Source: Myxococcales bacterium | Lineage (GTDB): Bacteria; Myxococcota_A; UBA9042 | DNA: 64,000 nt | Direction: 5' to 3' | Assembly: GCA_947491025.1 (NCBI GenBank) | Contig: CANLIC010000016.1 | Span: 28,549-92,548, forward strand | Part shown: positions 8,714 to 18,612 of the stretch, one piece after another | Position numbering within the stretch: the stretch's first letter is position 1 | Layout: every line of letters starts with the position of its first letter | Program-made: the position numbers and the translations under genes | The notes under the pieces: generated by a model | The model's database searches: none | What the model saw: the letters and a program-made list of their open reading frames with translations, nothing else | What the model was told of the DNA's origin: nothing

Positions 8714-11700
8714 ATGCAAGGCAACTTGAAGGCGCTACGGCGCCCGCTCTTGGCGTTGGCGTTCGTTGCCGCAGCGTGCAGCGGCGAGGACAGCGAGTCG
8801 GCCTTGACCGGCCAGGTGACCGCCCGCTGCGGCAAGGATGTGAGCTGCGCTGCCCTGGACGACGGCAACGCCTGCAATGGCTCGTTGCGCTGCGACCTCG
8901 AGAGCGGCCAGTGCAAGCTCGATGTCACGACCGTGGTGGCCTGCGACCCCAAGGACGACACCGCGTGCGTCCGGGCCGCCTGCGACCCGCTGACCGGCGC
9001 CTGCGCCCAGAAGCCGACAATCGATGGCTTACACTGCGACGACGGCGATCCCTGCACCAGCGGCGATCACTGCAAGGTCGGCGCCTGCGCGCCGGGCGCG
9101 GTCGTGGTCTGCGAGTGCAAATCGGACGCCGATTGCCCCGACGCCGATGACAACCTCTGCACCGGCGTCTCGTACTGCGACAAGGCGGCGGCCCCCTTCC
9201 GCTGCCGGCCCAAGCCGGCGTCCGCCATCACCTGCAAGGAGGACCTCGATCCGTGCACCATCCCTACGTGCGATCCGCAGAGCGGCGACTGCAAGCCGCT
9301 GCCCATCGTCGATGGTGGTGTGTGTGACGATGGAAATGCATGCACCAAAGGCGACCAGTGCCTGAAAGGGGTCTGCAGCGGCGGCGCCGAGACCTGCAAG
9401 TGCAAGGTCGATGGCGACTGCGAAGACGACGGAAACCTCTGCAACGGCACGCAATTCTGCGACAAGTCCGACAACGGCGGCACCTGCAAGCCGAACCCAG
9501 CGACCATCGTCGCCTGCAATGACCAGGCCGACACCGCCTGCCTCAAGAACGCCTGCGTGCCCTCTCTCGGTACCTGCAAGCTGAGCGCGACCAACGAGGG
9601 CAAGACCTGCGACGATGCCAACACTTGCACGACGGGCGAGACATGCGTCGGCGGCGCCTGCACCGCCGGCACCGACACCTGCAAGTGCAACACCAACGCC
9701 GATTGCGCCAGCAAAGAGGACGGAAACATCTGCAACGGCACAATGTTCTGCAACAAGCAGACCGGCGGTTGCGAGCTGAACCCGGCGACCATCGTCACCT
9801 GTCCGACCGTCAACGACACCGCCTGCGCCAAGAACGTCTGCGTCCCAGCCACAGGCAAGTGTGAAGTCTTTGCCCGCGCAGCGGTCAACCAGGTCGGCTG
9901 CCAGGCGGTCGACCTCGGCGGTGGCATCGTCGCGCAGTTCTGCCTGTTCGCACCGCCCGCGGCCGGTACGCAGGCCGACCCCGGCCCCTTTGGCTGCGAA
10001 GACGGCGAGAAGTGCACCAAGGGCGACGTCTGCGAGGGCAAGGCGTGCAAGCCGGGCGAAAAGGTCTGCGACTGCGCGACCAACGCCGACTGCGCCATCA
10101 AGGATGACGGTAACCTCTGCAATGGCACAATGTTCTGCGACGCGGTCGCCGGCAAGTGCGCGGTCAATCCTGCCACGGTCATCACTTGCCAGAGCGTCGA
10201 CGACACGGCCTGCTCGAAGAACACCTGCAATCCGAAGTCGGGCCAGTGTGCCTTTGTCGTTCAAGCCAGCGGCACGCCCTGCGACGACAGCGACGCTTGC
10301 ACTTCGGGCGACACCTGCGCCCAGGGCAAGTGCGCTGCAGGCAAGTTCACCTGCGAGTGCAACGCCGACGCGGACTGCATCGACGTCGACGGCGACCTCT
10401 GCACCGGCACCTACTACTGCGACAAGTCGGGCACCCAGCCGGCCTGCAAGCTCAACCCGAAGTCCGTCGTCGTCTGCTTGGGCGCCGACGACACCGCCTG
10501 CCTCAAGAACGTCTGCAACCCCAAGCTCGGCACTTGCCAGCCGACGGTGTCGGCGCCGGGCACCGTCTGTGACGACGGCGACGCCTGCACCAAAGGCGAT
10601 GTCTGCAAGCTCGGCAGCTGCGTGCCGGGCATCTTCGCCTGCGAGTGCAAGACCGACACCGACTGCGCCGCCAAAGACGACGGAAACCTGTGCAATGGCA
10701 CTCTTTTCTGCGACAAATCAGGCGCCGCGCCGGCCTGCAAGCCCAAGCCCAACTCCGTCGTCACCTGCCCGAGCGTCGATGACACGCAGTGCAGCAAGAA
10801 CATTTGCAACGTAAAGTCCGGCGCTTGCGCCTTCGTCGACCTGCAGAGCGGCACCAAGTGCGAGGACGGTGACCTCTGCACGGCGGGCGACAGCTGCTAC
10901 CAGGGCAAGTGCACGGCGGGGCTCTTCACCTGCGCTTGCAAGAGCGACTCGGACTGCTTGTCGAAGGAAGACGGCAACTTCTGCAACGGCACCCTCTTCT
11001 GCGACACCACAGGCACCAAGCCCGCGTGCAAGGTCAAGGCGAGCACGTTGGTGAGCTGCCCAAGCGTGGACGACACCGCTTGCCTGAAGAACACCTGCCA
11101 GGCCAAGACCGGCGACTGCCAGCCGGCCCAGGTGGCGCCGAACACGCCGTGCACCGACGGCGACGCCTGCACGACGGGCGACCTGTGCAAGCTCGGCGTC
11201 TGCACGCCCGGCGCCTTCACCTGCGCGTGCAAGGCCGACGCGGACTGCGCCACCAAGGACGACGGCAACCTCTGCAACGGCATCCAGTACTGCGACAAGT
11301 CGGGCGCCGCGCCGGCATGCAAGCCGCTGCCAAACTCTTCGGTATTCTGCAGCAAGCTCGAAGACACGGCGTGCCTGAAGGCGCAATGCGAGCCCAAGAC
11401 CGCCAAGTGCGCGCTGCAGCCGGTCACGGCGGGGACGCCTTGCGACGACGGCAAGTTCTGTCAGGTCGAGACCACGTGCAGCGCCGGCGCCTGCGCGGGC
11501 GGCAAGACCAACCCCTGCAGCGATGGAGATCCCTGCACGACGGACGCTTGCGCCGCGCTCACGGGCTGCGTCCACACCGCGGTCAACTGCTCCGACGGCA
11601 ACTCGTGCACCCAGGAGGCCTGCGACGTCAAGACGGGCGCCTGCACCAAGCCCGTCGCAGCCGCCTCGGGCGCGCCCTGCAACGCCGACGCCGACGGCTG

Positions 11701-14461
11701 TACGGTGGGCGATGTCTGCAATGCCAGCGGAGCGTGCGGCGCCGGAAGCCCGGTCGTCTGCCCGATCTCGACAGATCCCTGCCAAAACACGTCGTGCCTG
11801 AGCAAGTTGGGGGGCACCGACTACGCCTGCGCGCCGGTCGGGGCCCTGGACGGCAAGCCTTGCGACGATGGCGCGTCGTGCAACATCGGCGCTGCCTGTG
11901 CCGCCGGAAAATGCGCGCCGGGCAAGGTGTCTCGGCTCTTTGCCAAGTACGTCGGCTCGGCGTCGGTGGCACACGAGCTCGCCGCCGTGCTGCCGGATGC
12001 CGACGGAACCGTGACGGCGGGTGGCTGGCAGTCCGGTGCCGGCCAGACCCGGCGGCCATGGCTTGTGCAGTTCGACGCCCTGGGCAACCAGACCGCGGAG
12101 TGGAGCAGCACCTCCGACCAGGCGTCCAGCGCCGTGGGCGTGCGCGGCATCTTTGCCTCGGGGACCGACGGTCTGCTGGTCGTCGGCACCGAGGTCGACA
12201 GCACCGGCAAGCCGACGACGGTGGCGCGCCGCTTCGGGCCGAACCTGGCGCCGATCGGCGGCGCGATCACCCATCGCTGGAACGCGAAGTACGACGAGCC
12301 GATGATCTCGGTCGGCTTCTATACCGGCGCCAAAGTGAGCCTGGCGATCCAGCCCAGCGACCCCGCGAACCCGGGCCAGGCGCTGGCGCCCATGTTGATC
12401 CGACTCAGCACCGACGGCACGGCCAATTCCCAGTGGCAGACCATCTACATGGCCGACACCGCCCCCGTGGCGACGGCTGTCGTGGTGCGGACGCCCTTCG
12501 CGTTTGCGTTCGGCAAGGGCCCGAGCTGGACCGTGCATGGCCAGACGATCGACGAGCCGGTGATCGCCCAAGACAATTTCGGCGGCACAGCCGACGTCCT
12601 GGGCGCCGGTCAGTTCACGGCCGACGCCGGGCTGACAATGTCCCTTCTGTTGTCCACGACAGCCGCCAGCAAGACCAAGCTCCAGTTGGCCATTTTCGAT
12701 AACGAGCAGTTTTCGGGGCTGAAGCTGCGGTCGGTGACGGACGATTTCCTCGTCAAGGACTCGGTGGTGGTCGATGGGCGCATCCTCGCCGTCGGCGAGC
12801 GCAAGAGCATGGGCGAGATCCTGGCCTTGGACATGGCCGGCAATGTCCGACAGGCCACCCCCCTGGCGCCGCCCAATGCAGGCGGCACCCACAAGCTGCT
12901 GGCCGTGGCGCCTGCCACACTGGGCGGCGTCTGGGCGGTCGGGTCGCAGCAGCCGGCGAGCGGCGCAAGGCGCGCGCTGCTGGTGCGGGCCAACGCCTTT
13001 GGCCACTCGTCGTGCGCCAGCGCCGGGGCGTGCGCCGAGCTGAAAGGGTCCGATTGTGCGGACGATCTGCCGTGCACGACCGATGTCTGTGACCCGAAGT
13101 TCGGCTGCTTGTTCACGCCCAATGCGCCGTACTGCACGTTGTCTGGCGGCTGCACGACCATCGGCGTCTGCAACGAGAGCAAGTGCGCCGCCGATGTCGG
13201 CAGCCGGCTGTGGAGCGCGAACCACAAGCTGGGTGCCCCGAGCAGCACGGCGGGCGCATTCCTCGGCATGGGTTCAGGCGGAATGCTCTTCTCGTCGGGC
13301 AATGCCGCGGCGCTCTACAACCAGGACATCGACTTGCTCGGCCAGGCAGCGGGCACTGCCACGGACGAGGACTTTTTGTGCAGCAAAGTCACAAAGACGT
13401 TGGCGATCGTTCCCGACCCGCTCGACGTGAAACCGGCGCTCTGGCGACTCGGGCGCGACAGCGCCAACAACGCCGTGTTCTGCCAGCGCCGGGTCACTGT
13501 GCTTGCTGCCAGTGCCCAGCTGCAGGCCGTGGTCACGAACCCGTGCGTCGGCTGCGAGATCACGCCGCGTCAGGCCGTGCGGCAAATCGACGGTAGCTAC
13601 GTGTTGCTTTCCTCCGTCAACTTGGCCGCCGATGGCAACGTGTCGCTCAAGCGTGTCACGTCAGCGGGCGCCAACGTGTGGTCCCTGGATTACGACGCGG
13701 TCGGGTTCTACCTCGCCGCCGAGGACTTCGGTCAGCTCGCGACGCTGGACGGCTTCGTCGTCGGGCGCGCCGGCAAGACCGTGCCGCCCTTGGACAGCGC
13801 TTTCGCGCTCCTCGTCAGCGAATCGGGCAAGGTCGTCTCGTTCAAGACGTACACGTCCGATGTCGGCCGAGCCCTTGTCGCCGCCAAGCCCCTGACGCCC
13901 AGCCTGGTCGCCGTCGGCGGCACTGTCACGATCAACAACACGATTCGGTCGCCGTGGTTGATGGGGCTGGACGCCAAGGGCGCGACGGCGTTCGAGTGGA
14001 TCGCTCCGCCCGAAGACCCGCCGGCGACCATCGAGGCGATGGCGGTGGCGAACTCGACCATGGTCTGGGCCGGCCCGTCGCTGTTGGCGGGGGGCGTTGG
14101 CTTCTCCGTCGGGGCCAACAACGTGCAGGGCAAGGCGTTGTGGCGGAGGGACCACACCATCGCCAACTTCGCCCACGTCCTGCCGCACACGCTGCACGCC
14201 GCGGGCGGGGACTGGGTGGCGACCGCGACGTCGGGCGCGTTGGGCGGGCCCGTCAGCTCGGTGACGATCCTTCGCATGTCGCCCTGGGGCCACCTGACCT
14301 GCCCCGGCGCCGGGGGCTGTGGCGAGCCGTTGAAGAGCTGCGACGACCTCAACCCGTGCACCGCCGATTTCTGCGAGGCCATGCTGGGCTGTCAGTCCAT
14401 TCCGCTACACGGTCTGACCTGCGGGGTCGGAAAGACCTGCGCGCAGAGCGTCTGCAAGTAG
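8714..14461 (+). CDS. Giant cysteine-repeat secreted lipoprotein
   Basis: A 1,915-residue protein. The ATG at 8714 was chosen because it directly precedes a signal peptide (KALRRPLLALAFVAAAC) whose Cys is a plausible, slightly non-canonical lipidation site. About the first 1,050 residues carry one degenerate and eight clear copies of a roughly 97-residue module with Cys patterns such as CKxDxDC, DDGNLCNGTxFCDKSG and CDDGDACTxGDxC. The remainder has two Cys-poor beta-rich blocks (delta-60/propeller-like in style), each followed by a Cys-rich block (SDCADDLPCTTDVC and SCDDLNPCTADFC). Such disulfide-rich proteins are surface or secreted; the function is unknown, with adhesion or surface structure as guesses. 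It is probably monocistronic. Confidence 0.85.
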   Translation: MQGNLKALRRPLLALAFVAAACSGEDSESALTGQVTARCGKDVSCAALDDGNACNGSLRCDLESGQCKLDVTTVVACDPKDDTACVRAACDPLTGACAQKPTIDGLHCDDGDPCTSGDHCKVGACAPGAVVVCECKSDADCPDADDNLCTGVSYCDKAAAPFRCRPKPASAITCKEDLDPCTIPTCDPQSGDCKPLPIVDGGVCDDGNACTKGDQCLKGVCSGGAETCKCKVDGDCEDDGNLCNGTQFCDKSDNGGTCKPNPATIVACNDQADTACLKNACVPSLGTCKLSATNEGKTCDDANTCTTGETCVGGACTAGTDTCKCNTNADCASKEDGNICNGTMFCNKQTGGCELNPATIVTCPTVNDTACAKNVCVPATGKCEVFARAAVNQVGCQAVDLGGGIVAQFCLFAPPAAGTQADPGPFGCEDGEKCTKGDVCEGKACKPGEKVCDCATNADCAIKDDGNLCNGTMFCDAVAGKCAVNPATVITCQSVDDTACSKNTCNPKSGQCAFVVQASGTPCDDSDACTSGDTCAQGKCAAGKFTCECNADADCIDVDGDLCTGTYYCDKSGTQPACKLNPKSVVVCLGADDTACLKNVCNPKLGTCQPTVSAPGTVCDDGDACTKGDVCKLGSCVPGIFACECKTDTDCAAKDDGNLCNGTLFCDKSGAAPACKPKPNSVVTCPSVDDTQCSKNICNVKSGACAFVDLQSGTKCEDGDLCTAGDSCYQGKCTAGLFTCACKSDSDCLSKEDGNFCNGTLFCDTTGTKPACKVKASTLVSCPSVDDTACLKNTCQAKTGDCQPAQVAPNTPCTDGDACTTGDLCKLGVCTPGAFTCACKADADCATKDDGNLCNGIQYCDKSGAAPACKPLPNSSVFCSKLEDTACLKAQCEPKTAKCALQPVTAGTPCDDGKFCQVETTCSAGACAGGKTNPCSDGDPCTTDACAALTGCVHTAVNCSDGNSCTQEACDVKTGACTKPVAAASGAPCNADADGCTVGDVCNASGACGAGSPVVCPISTDPCQNTSCLSKLGGTDYACAPVGALDGKPCDDGASCNIGAACAAGKCAPGKVSRLFAKYVGSASVAHELAAVLPDADGTVTAGGWQSGAGQTRRPWLVQFDALGNQTAEWSSTSDQASSAVGVRGIFASGTDGLLVVGTEVDSTGKPTTVARRFGPNLAPIGGAITHRWNAKYDEPMISVGFYTGAKVSLAIQPSDPANPGQALAPMLIRLSTDGTANSQWQTIYMADTAPVATAVVVRTPFAFAFGKGPSWTVHGQTIDEPVIAQDNFGGTADVLGAGQFTADAGLTMSLLLSTTAASKTKLQLAIFDNEQFSGLKLRSVTDDFLVKDSVVVDGRILAVGERKSMGEILALDMAGNVRQATPLAPPNAGGTHKLLAVAPATLGGVWAVGSQQPASGARRALLVRANAFGHSSCASAGACAELKGSDCADDLPCTTDVCDPKFGCLFTPNAPYCTLSGGCTTIGVCNESKCAADVGSRLWSANHKLGAPSSTAGAFLGMGSGGMLFSSGNAAALYNQDIDLLGQAAGTATDEDFLCSKVTKTLAIVPDPLDVKPALWRLGRDSANNAVFCQRRVTVLAASAQLQAVVTNPCVGCEITPRQAVRQIDGSYVLLSSVNLAADGNVSLKRVTSAGANVWSLDYDAVGFYLAAEDFGQLATLDGFVVGRAGKTVPPLDSAFALLVSESGKVVSFKTYTSDVGRALVAAKPLTPSLVAVGGTVTINNTIRSPWLMGLDAKGATAFEWIAPPEDPPATIEAMAVANSTMVWAGPSLLAGGVGFSVGANNVQGKALWRRDHTIANFAHVLPHTLHAAGGDWVATATSGALGGPVSSVTILRMSPWGHLTCPGAGGCGEPLKSCDDLNPCTADFCEAMLGCQSIPLHGLTCGVGKTCAQSVCK
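9106..11460 (+). repeat. Eight tandem copies of a ~291-base cysteine-module coding repeat
   Basis: Modules begin near 9110, 9400, 9682, 10072, 10362, 10642, 10932 and 11224, each encoding CxxDxDC...DDGNLCNGT...FCDK. The last three are spaced about 291 bases apart. The third-to-fourth interval is longer because of an extra segment near 9861-10010. The copies are similar but not identical, indicating old internal duplication. Confidence 0.8.
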
Positions 14462-14608
14462 GCCACGACTTCCGCCGCGGGGGCGTAAGGGCGGCTTGTG
14501 GTGTGCCCTGGGCCTTCGCGCGTGAGTTCGCAGGCTGGTGACGGAGCGCCTGCGCTTGACCCGCCAGCTCATCGCCCGCCGGTGCGCGCAGCCCGGCGCT
14601 GCCGCAAG

Positions 14609-15736
14609 TCAGGGCGCCGCGCGGACTTCGAAAGCGGCCTCGCCAAGCCGCACACCGTTGATCTGCAAGCTGACGCTGTGCCACCCCGGATAGAGCGGCC
14701 GGCCGCTGGTCGGGCGCATGTGCTGGCGCCGCGTCAGCCGAAGCTGCTCGCCAGGCGCCAGCGTGCGCTCGGTCCACTTGAATACCTTGGGGCGGCGGTG
14801 ACCGTCGGCTTTGACGAAATCGACGACGTAGTCGATGTGCAAGAGCTGCGCGGCATCGCTCTGCGACACCAGCTCGGCGACGAAGGTGACGCTGCCGCCG
14901 ATGCGCACCACGGGTTCGGGCACCGACAGGGTCACAGCCACCGCCGCGCCGCCGAGGCCGAAAAGCGCCAGCGCGCGGGGATGCCCGGCCTTGAGCAGGG
15001 TTCGCGCTGCGTGCCGAACCAGCGCGCGGGTGTTCGGGCTCGCTTCGCGCTGCCAGCGCTCCAGCACGTCGAGCGCCAACTCTGGGTTGTCCTTGGCGAT
15101 GTCGTTGAGGTTGTTAGCAACCGAGCGCCGCACGTAGAGGGACGGGTCATCTCGCAGCCGCGCCAGGAGGTCGAGCAGCGGCCGGGGATCGTCGCAGAAG
15201 CGGCGGATGCGTGGCGCCATCGGCAGGCGCGGCCGCGTCCCCTCGCTGACCAGCCGGCGCACATGGGGGTCGGGATCGCTGCACCAGCGCTCGAGCGTCG
15301 ACCAGGTCTTCGCGTAGTCGACCTCGAGGAATGTCCGCAGATCCGCCTCCGCCGAGAGCCGCTGCGTCAACTCGCGCAGCACCTCGAGCGAGAGCGCGAC
15401 ATGGCCACGACCCGATTCGGCGACGAGCCGGCACTGCGGTAGGACGATGAAGGCGTCCCAATCGGTCTTACCGGGCTCCGGCTGCGGCGGCTCCTGCGCG
15501 GCGAGGAGCGCCGCCGCCGCGCTCGGGAAGTCGGTCGGCAGGGCGCGACGCAAGGCCGCGGTGATCTGGGCGATTCGCTCGTTCATGCCGAGCGCTTCCA
15601 GGTCGCGGCAGGCATCGGCGGCAAAGGCGTCGGCGCAAAAGCCCGGGAGCGCCGTCGCGAGCCGCGAGGCCAGTGCGGCGACGACGCGCTGGTTGTACAC
15701 GTCACGAAAGCGAAATTCCTCGCTCAACGTCGCCAC
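14609..15736 (-). CDS. AlkC-like DNA alkylation-repair HEAT-repeat protein
   Basis: A 375-residue protein starting at GTG 15736, chosen because GGGAGG sits four bases upstream; a GTG at 15748 is the alternative. The HEAT-like segments DPHVRRLVSEGTRPRLPMAP, then LRDDPSLYVRRSVANNLNDI, AKDNPELALDVLERW and TRALVRHAARTLLKAGHPRA are the hallmark of AlkC/AlkD-type 3-methyladenine DNA glycosylase-like proteins, AlkC in particular. The C-terminal ~120 residues form a beta-rich, Ig-like domain (VRIGGSVTFVAELVSQSD), also typical of AlkC. Expected role: excision of N3-alkylated bases from DNA. It stands alone, convergent with the preceding lipoprotein gene. Confidence 0.87.
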   Translation of the reverse strand: MATLSEEFRFRDVYNQRVVAALASRLATALPGFCADAFAADACRDLEALGMNERIAQITAALRRALPTDFPSAAAALLAAQEPPQPEPGKTDWDAFIVLPQCRLVAESGRGHVALSLEVLRELTQRLSAEADLRTFLEVDYAKTWSTLERWCSDPDPHVRRLVSEGTRPRLPMAPRIRRFCDDPRPLLDLLARLRDDPSLYVRRSVANNLNDIAKDNPELALDVLERWQREASPNTRALVRHAARTLLKAGHPRALALFGLGGAAVAVTLSVPEPVVRIGGSVTFVAELVSQSDAAQLLHIDYVVDFVKADGHRRPKVFKWTERTLAPGEQLRLTRRQHMRPTSGRPLYPGWHSVSLQINGVRLGEAAFEVRAAP

Positions 15737-16238
15737 AGTGCCTCCCACTGCCGGCGTCGCCTAGCAGCGATCACGCGCCCAAGCGCCGGCGGATGTCCAG
15801 AGCGTCGCACCGGGCGACGTGGAGATGAAGGGGGTCGGGGCCGAGCTCCAAGCCTTGGGTGGGTGACAAGGCAAAGCGAACGGTCGGCGCGTGGACGCGC
15901 CGTTCGACAGCCGCCGCGCGCGGGCTGCGAGGCTTCGGGGTTGGTCGCACCACGGGGCGGCGACCCGCATGCCTCGCCGAGGCGCCCGTGCCGTGCTAGG
16001 ACGGCGTGCGCAACGCCGAGTCGGCGCGCTGTCCGGCCGATCCTGGCGGGGGGCGGCCAGACACGGGCGCCGATGCATCGGACGACGAGGTCTTCGTCAT
16101 GCCGCCAGCCAACCTCCTCGGCCCAAGGCGCAAGCGCCCTATGCGGCCGCCCGTTGACGTTCGGGCCCAGCGACTGCACCGCGTTGCGGGAGGGCGAGTG
16201 GCGGGCCATCCACGCGACGCGGCGAGGCGTGGGATCGC
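15737..16238 (+). other. Divergent intergenic region (502 bases)
   Basis: It lies between the leftward AlkC-like gene and the rightward MFS transporter gene. Open frames here show no recognisable protein and no good ribosome binding site. No RNA gene or clear operator was seen. Confidence 0.45.
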
Positions 16239-17525
16239 ATGAGCGACCCATCGCTCGCTGCGACGGCGCAAGGGACGCCACGGCCGCGCATGCCCCGCGC
16301 CGTCATCGCGCTTGGCGTCGTCAGCCTGCTGATGGACCTGTCCTCCGAGATGATCCACGGCCTGTTGCCGGCCTTCCTCATCGGGGGCCTCGGCGCCAGC
16401 GCGCTGGCGCTGGGCCTCATCGAGGGCGCCGCGGAGGCGACTGCGCTGATGGTCAAGGTGGTCTCCGGCGTCCTCTCGGACCGCAGCGGCAAGCGCAAGC
16501 CGTGGACGCTGTACGGCTACGGGCTCGCGGCCTTGGCCAAACCCCTCTTCTCATTCGCGGCGTCGGCGGGCTGGATTTTCGGCGCCCGCCTCATCGACCG
16601 CGTCGGCAAGGGCCTGCGCGGCGCCCCGCGAGACGCGCTCATCGCCGACCTGACCCCGCCGGCGATCCGCGGCGCAGCGTATGGGATGCGGCAATCGCTC
16701 GACACCATCGGCGCGGTGGCCGGGCCGCTGCTGGCGATGGCGCTGATGGTGGCCTGGCACGACGACGTGCGCGCGGTCTTCCGCGTCGCCATCGTCCCCG
16801 CCGCGCTCGCGGTCTTCGTGCTCTGGCGCTTCGTCGATGAGGCGCCGCGCACGGACGCCGCGGCTCAGGCAACCCCGAAAACCAGCGGCGGCGGCGACGG
16901 GCGGACAAGCGCAGGGTCGCGGTGGGCACCGCTCGCCGCCATGCTGCGCCGGCTGCTGCCCTTCGACACCGCGTTCGATGGTCGCTTCGCGGGCGTCGTC
17001 GCGCTCGGCGCCGCGGCGATGTTGGCGCGCATCTCGGAGGCGTTCTTGGTCCTGCGCGCCAGCGAAGGCGGGCTGAGCCTGCGCTACACGCCCTTGGTGC
17101 TGGTCGCGCTCAACGTCGTCTACGCGCTCACCGCGTGGCCACTGGGCCGCTTGGCCGATCGGATTCCGCGGCATCGCCTGCTGGCGCTCGGCATGGCCGT
17201 GCTGGTCGCCGCCGACCTCGCACTCGCGATGGCGCCCGAATCCGCCGCGATCTGGCTTGGAATCGCCCTCTTCGGCCTCCACCTCGGGATGACCCAGGGC
17301 CTGTTGGCGGCGATGGTGGCGGACGCGGCGCCGGCAACGCTGCGCGGTACGGCCTTTGGCGTCTTTCACCTGGTCAGCGGCGCGGCACTGCTGCTCGGCA
17401 ACGGCGCTGCGGGGCTGCTGTGGCAGCAGCTCGGCGCCGAAGCGACCTTCATCGCCAGCGCTGGCTGTGCCGGAAGCGTCGCTGTCGCGGCGCTGTGGTC
17501 AAGCCGGACGGCCGCGCGGCCCTAA
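16239..17525 (+). CDS. Major facilitator superfamily transporter
   Basis: A 428-residue, ~12-helix inner-membrane protein. After helix 1 (VIALGVVSLLMDLSSEMIHG) comes the MFS loop 2-3 motif SGVLSDRSGKRKPW, followed by DRVGKGLRGAPRDALIADL, typical of a drug/small-molecule proton antiporter subgroup. An Ala/Gly-rich cytoplasmic loop (about residues 205-230) joins the two six-helix halves, and the second half carries PLGRLADRIPRHR. The substrate cannot be inferred. Met18 (16290) is an alternative start closer to the first helix. Confidence 0.88.
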   Translation: MSDPSLAATAQGTPRPRMPRAVIALGVVSLLMDLSSEMIHGLLPAFLIGGLGASALALGLIEGAAEATALMVKVVSGVLSDRSGKRKPWTLYGYGLAALAKPLFSFAASAGWIFGARLIDRVGKGLRGAPRDALIADLTPPAIRGAAYGMRQSLDTIGAVAGPLLAMALMVAWHDDVRAVFRVAIVPAALAVFVLWRFVDEAPRTDAAAQATPKTSGGGDGRTSAGSRWAPLAAMLRRLLPFDTAFDGRFAGVVALGAAAMLARISEAFLVLRASEGGLSLRYTPLVLVALNVVYALTAWPLGRLADRIPRHRLLALGMAVLVAADLALAMAPESAAIWLGIALFGLHLGMTQGLLAAMVADAAPATLRGTAFGVFHLVSGAALLLGNGAAGLLWQQLGAEATFIASAGCAGSVAVAALWSSRTAARP

Positions 17526-17775
17526 GCGATGCCCTGCGCCCCAAAAATCGGCACCAACCACTGGCGCCGAAACGCGCGGGCGGATGGGCGCCTTTGGAGG
17601 CCACCCTTGCAGCGAGGGCTCCCCCCAGGGCGTACTGTTGCTGCCGAGGCCGCGGCGGCCATAGGACGATGGCCCCGGCGTGCACCGAGAGCGCTGCTGG
17701 CACGACGCCAGCGAGGCGGCGTGCAGGCACTGCAAGGGGCATCCTCCCCCGCCAACCAAACGACAGGAGCCCAAC

Positions 17776-18435
17776 GTGAAAGACGAGCAGCCCCCCAAGA
17801 CCGCCGAGTACCTGGGCACCGATGCCACCATCGCCTGGCACGGCGGCCTCTGCATCCACATCGGCGAGTGCGGACGCGCCACCGGCGATCTCTTCGTGAG
17901 CGGCCGCAAGCCGTGGTGCCAGCCCGACGCATCGACCCTCGAGGAGGTCGTCGACGTCGTCCAGCGCTGCCCGACCGGGGCGCTGAGCTTCTCACGCCGC
18001 GACGGCGTGCAAGAGCAGCCACCAGCGGAGAACGTCGTCGTCGTCAGCAACAACGGCCCGCTCTACCTTCGCGGCGACCTGCAGGTCGACGGCGCCGACG
18101 CCACCATGCCCGGACTGCGCACCCGCGCGGCGCTCTGCCGTTGCGGCGCCTCGTCGCGCAAGCCTTTCTGCGACGGCAGCCACGAGCGCAGCGGCTTTGT
18201 CGACCGCGGCGCCATCGGCGACGCTGGCAAGGGCTTTGACGCGTCCGGCGGACCGCTCCAGGTCAAACGCGCGACGGATGGCCCGCTGCTGCTCTCCGGC
18301 AACGTCGCCCTCGTCACCGCCGCCGGGCGCGTGGCCTGGCGCGGCAGCAAGTGCGCCCTCTGCCGCTGCGGCAAATCGGCCAAGAAGCCCTTCTGCGACG
18401 GCAGCCACAAAGCGGCCGGCTTCGTAGCCGAGTAG
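17776..18435 (+). CDS. Iron-sulfur protein: Fer4_19-type domain plus two CDGSH domains
   Basis: A 219-residue protein. The GTG at 17776 is preferred because AGGAG lies six bases upstream and the family begins close to this point. The N-terminal domain (residues ~10-75) has the divergent ferredoxin pattern GLCIHIGECGR...KPWCQP...RCPTGAL. Two CDGSH zinc-finger-like modules follow, CRCGASSRKPFCDGSH (about residue 120) and CRCGKSAKKPFCDGSH (about residue 200), each giving the Cys3-His ligands of a [2Fe-2S] cluster. It probably works in cytoplasmic electron transfer or cluster handling. It lies 250 bases after the MFS gene and is probably a separate unit. Confidence 0.92.
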   Translation: MKDEQPPKTAEYLGTDATIAWHGGLCIHIGECGRATGDLFVSGRKPWCQPDASTLEEVVDVVQRCPTGALSFSRRDGVQEQPPAENVVVVSNNGPLYLRGDLQVDGADATMPGLRTRAALCRCGASSRKPFCDGSHERSGFVDRGAIGDAGKGFDASGGPLQVKRATDGPLLLSGNVALVTAAGRVAWRGSKCALCRCGKSAKKPFCDGSHKAAGFVAE

Positions 18436-18612
18436 CACCTCCAGCTGCCGCAGCCGTACCCGAGCGCATGGCCGGCGCGTGCACCAGCGGGGAATCCCAA
18501 GCCCCGATGGCGCGGCCAGAAGCCGACGAGAGGCAGCGCAAACCGTTTGAGACACGCCGAATTCGGATCAGAGCGGCGACGCCACAGCCTCCCGGTGCGT
18601 GCTGGCGGGTGA

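Noticed and set aside
10718..13225. 835-codon minus-strand frame inside the first cysteine-repeat gene
   Set aside because: Shadow of the plus-strand coding repeat; no domain and no start signal.
15737..16281. 185-codon minus-strand frame upstream of the AlkC-like gene
   Set aside because: Arg/Pro-rich composition, no ribosome binding site, no recognisable motif, and it overlaps the AlkC-like and MFS gene ends.
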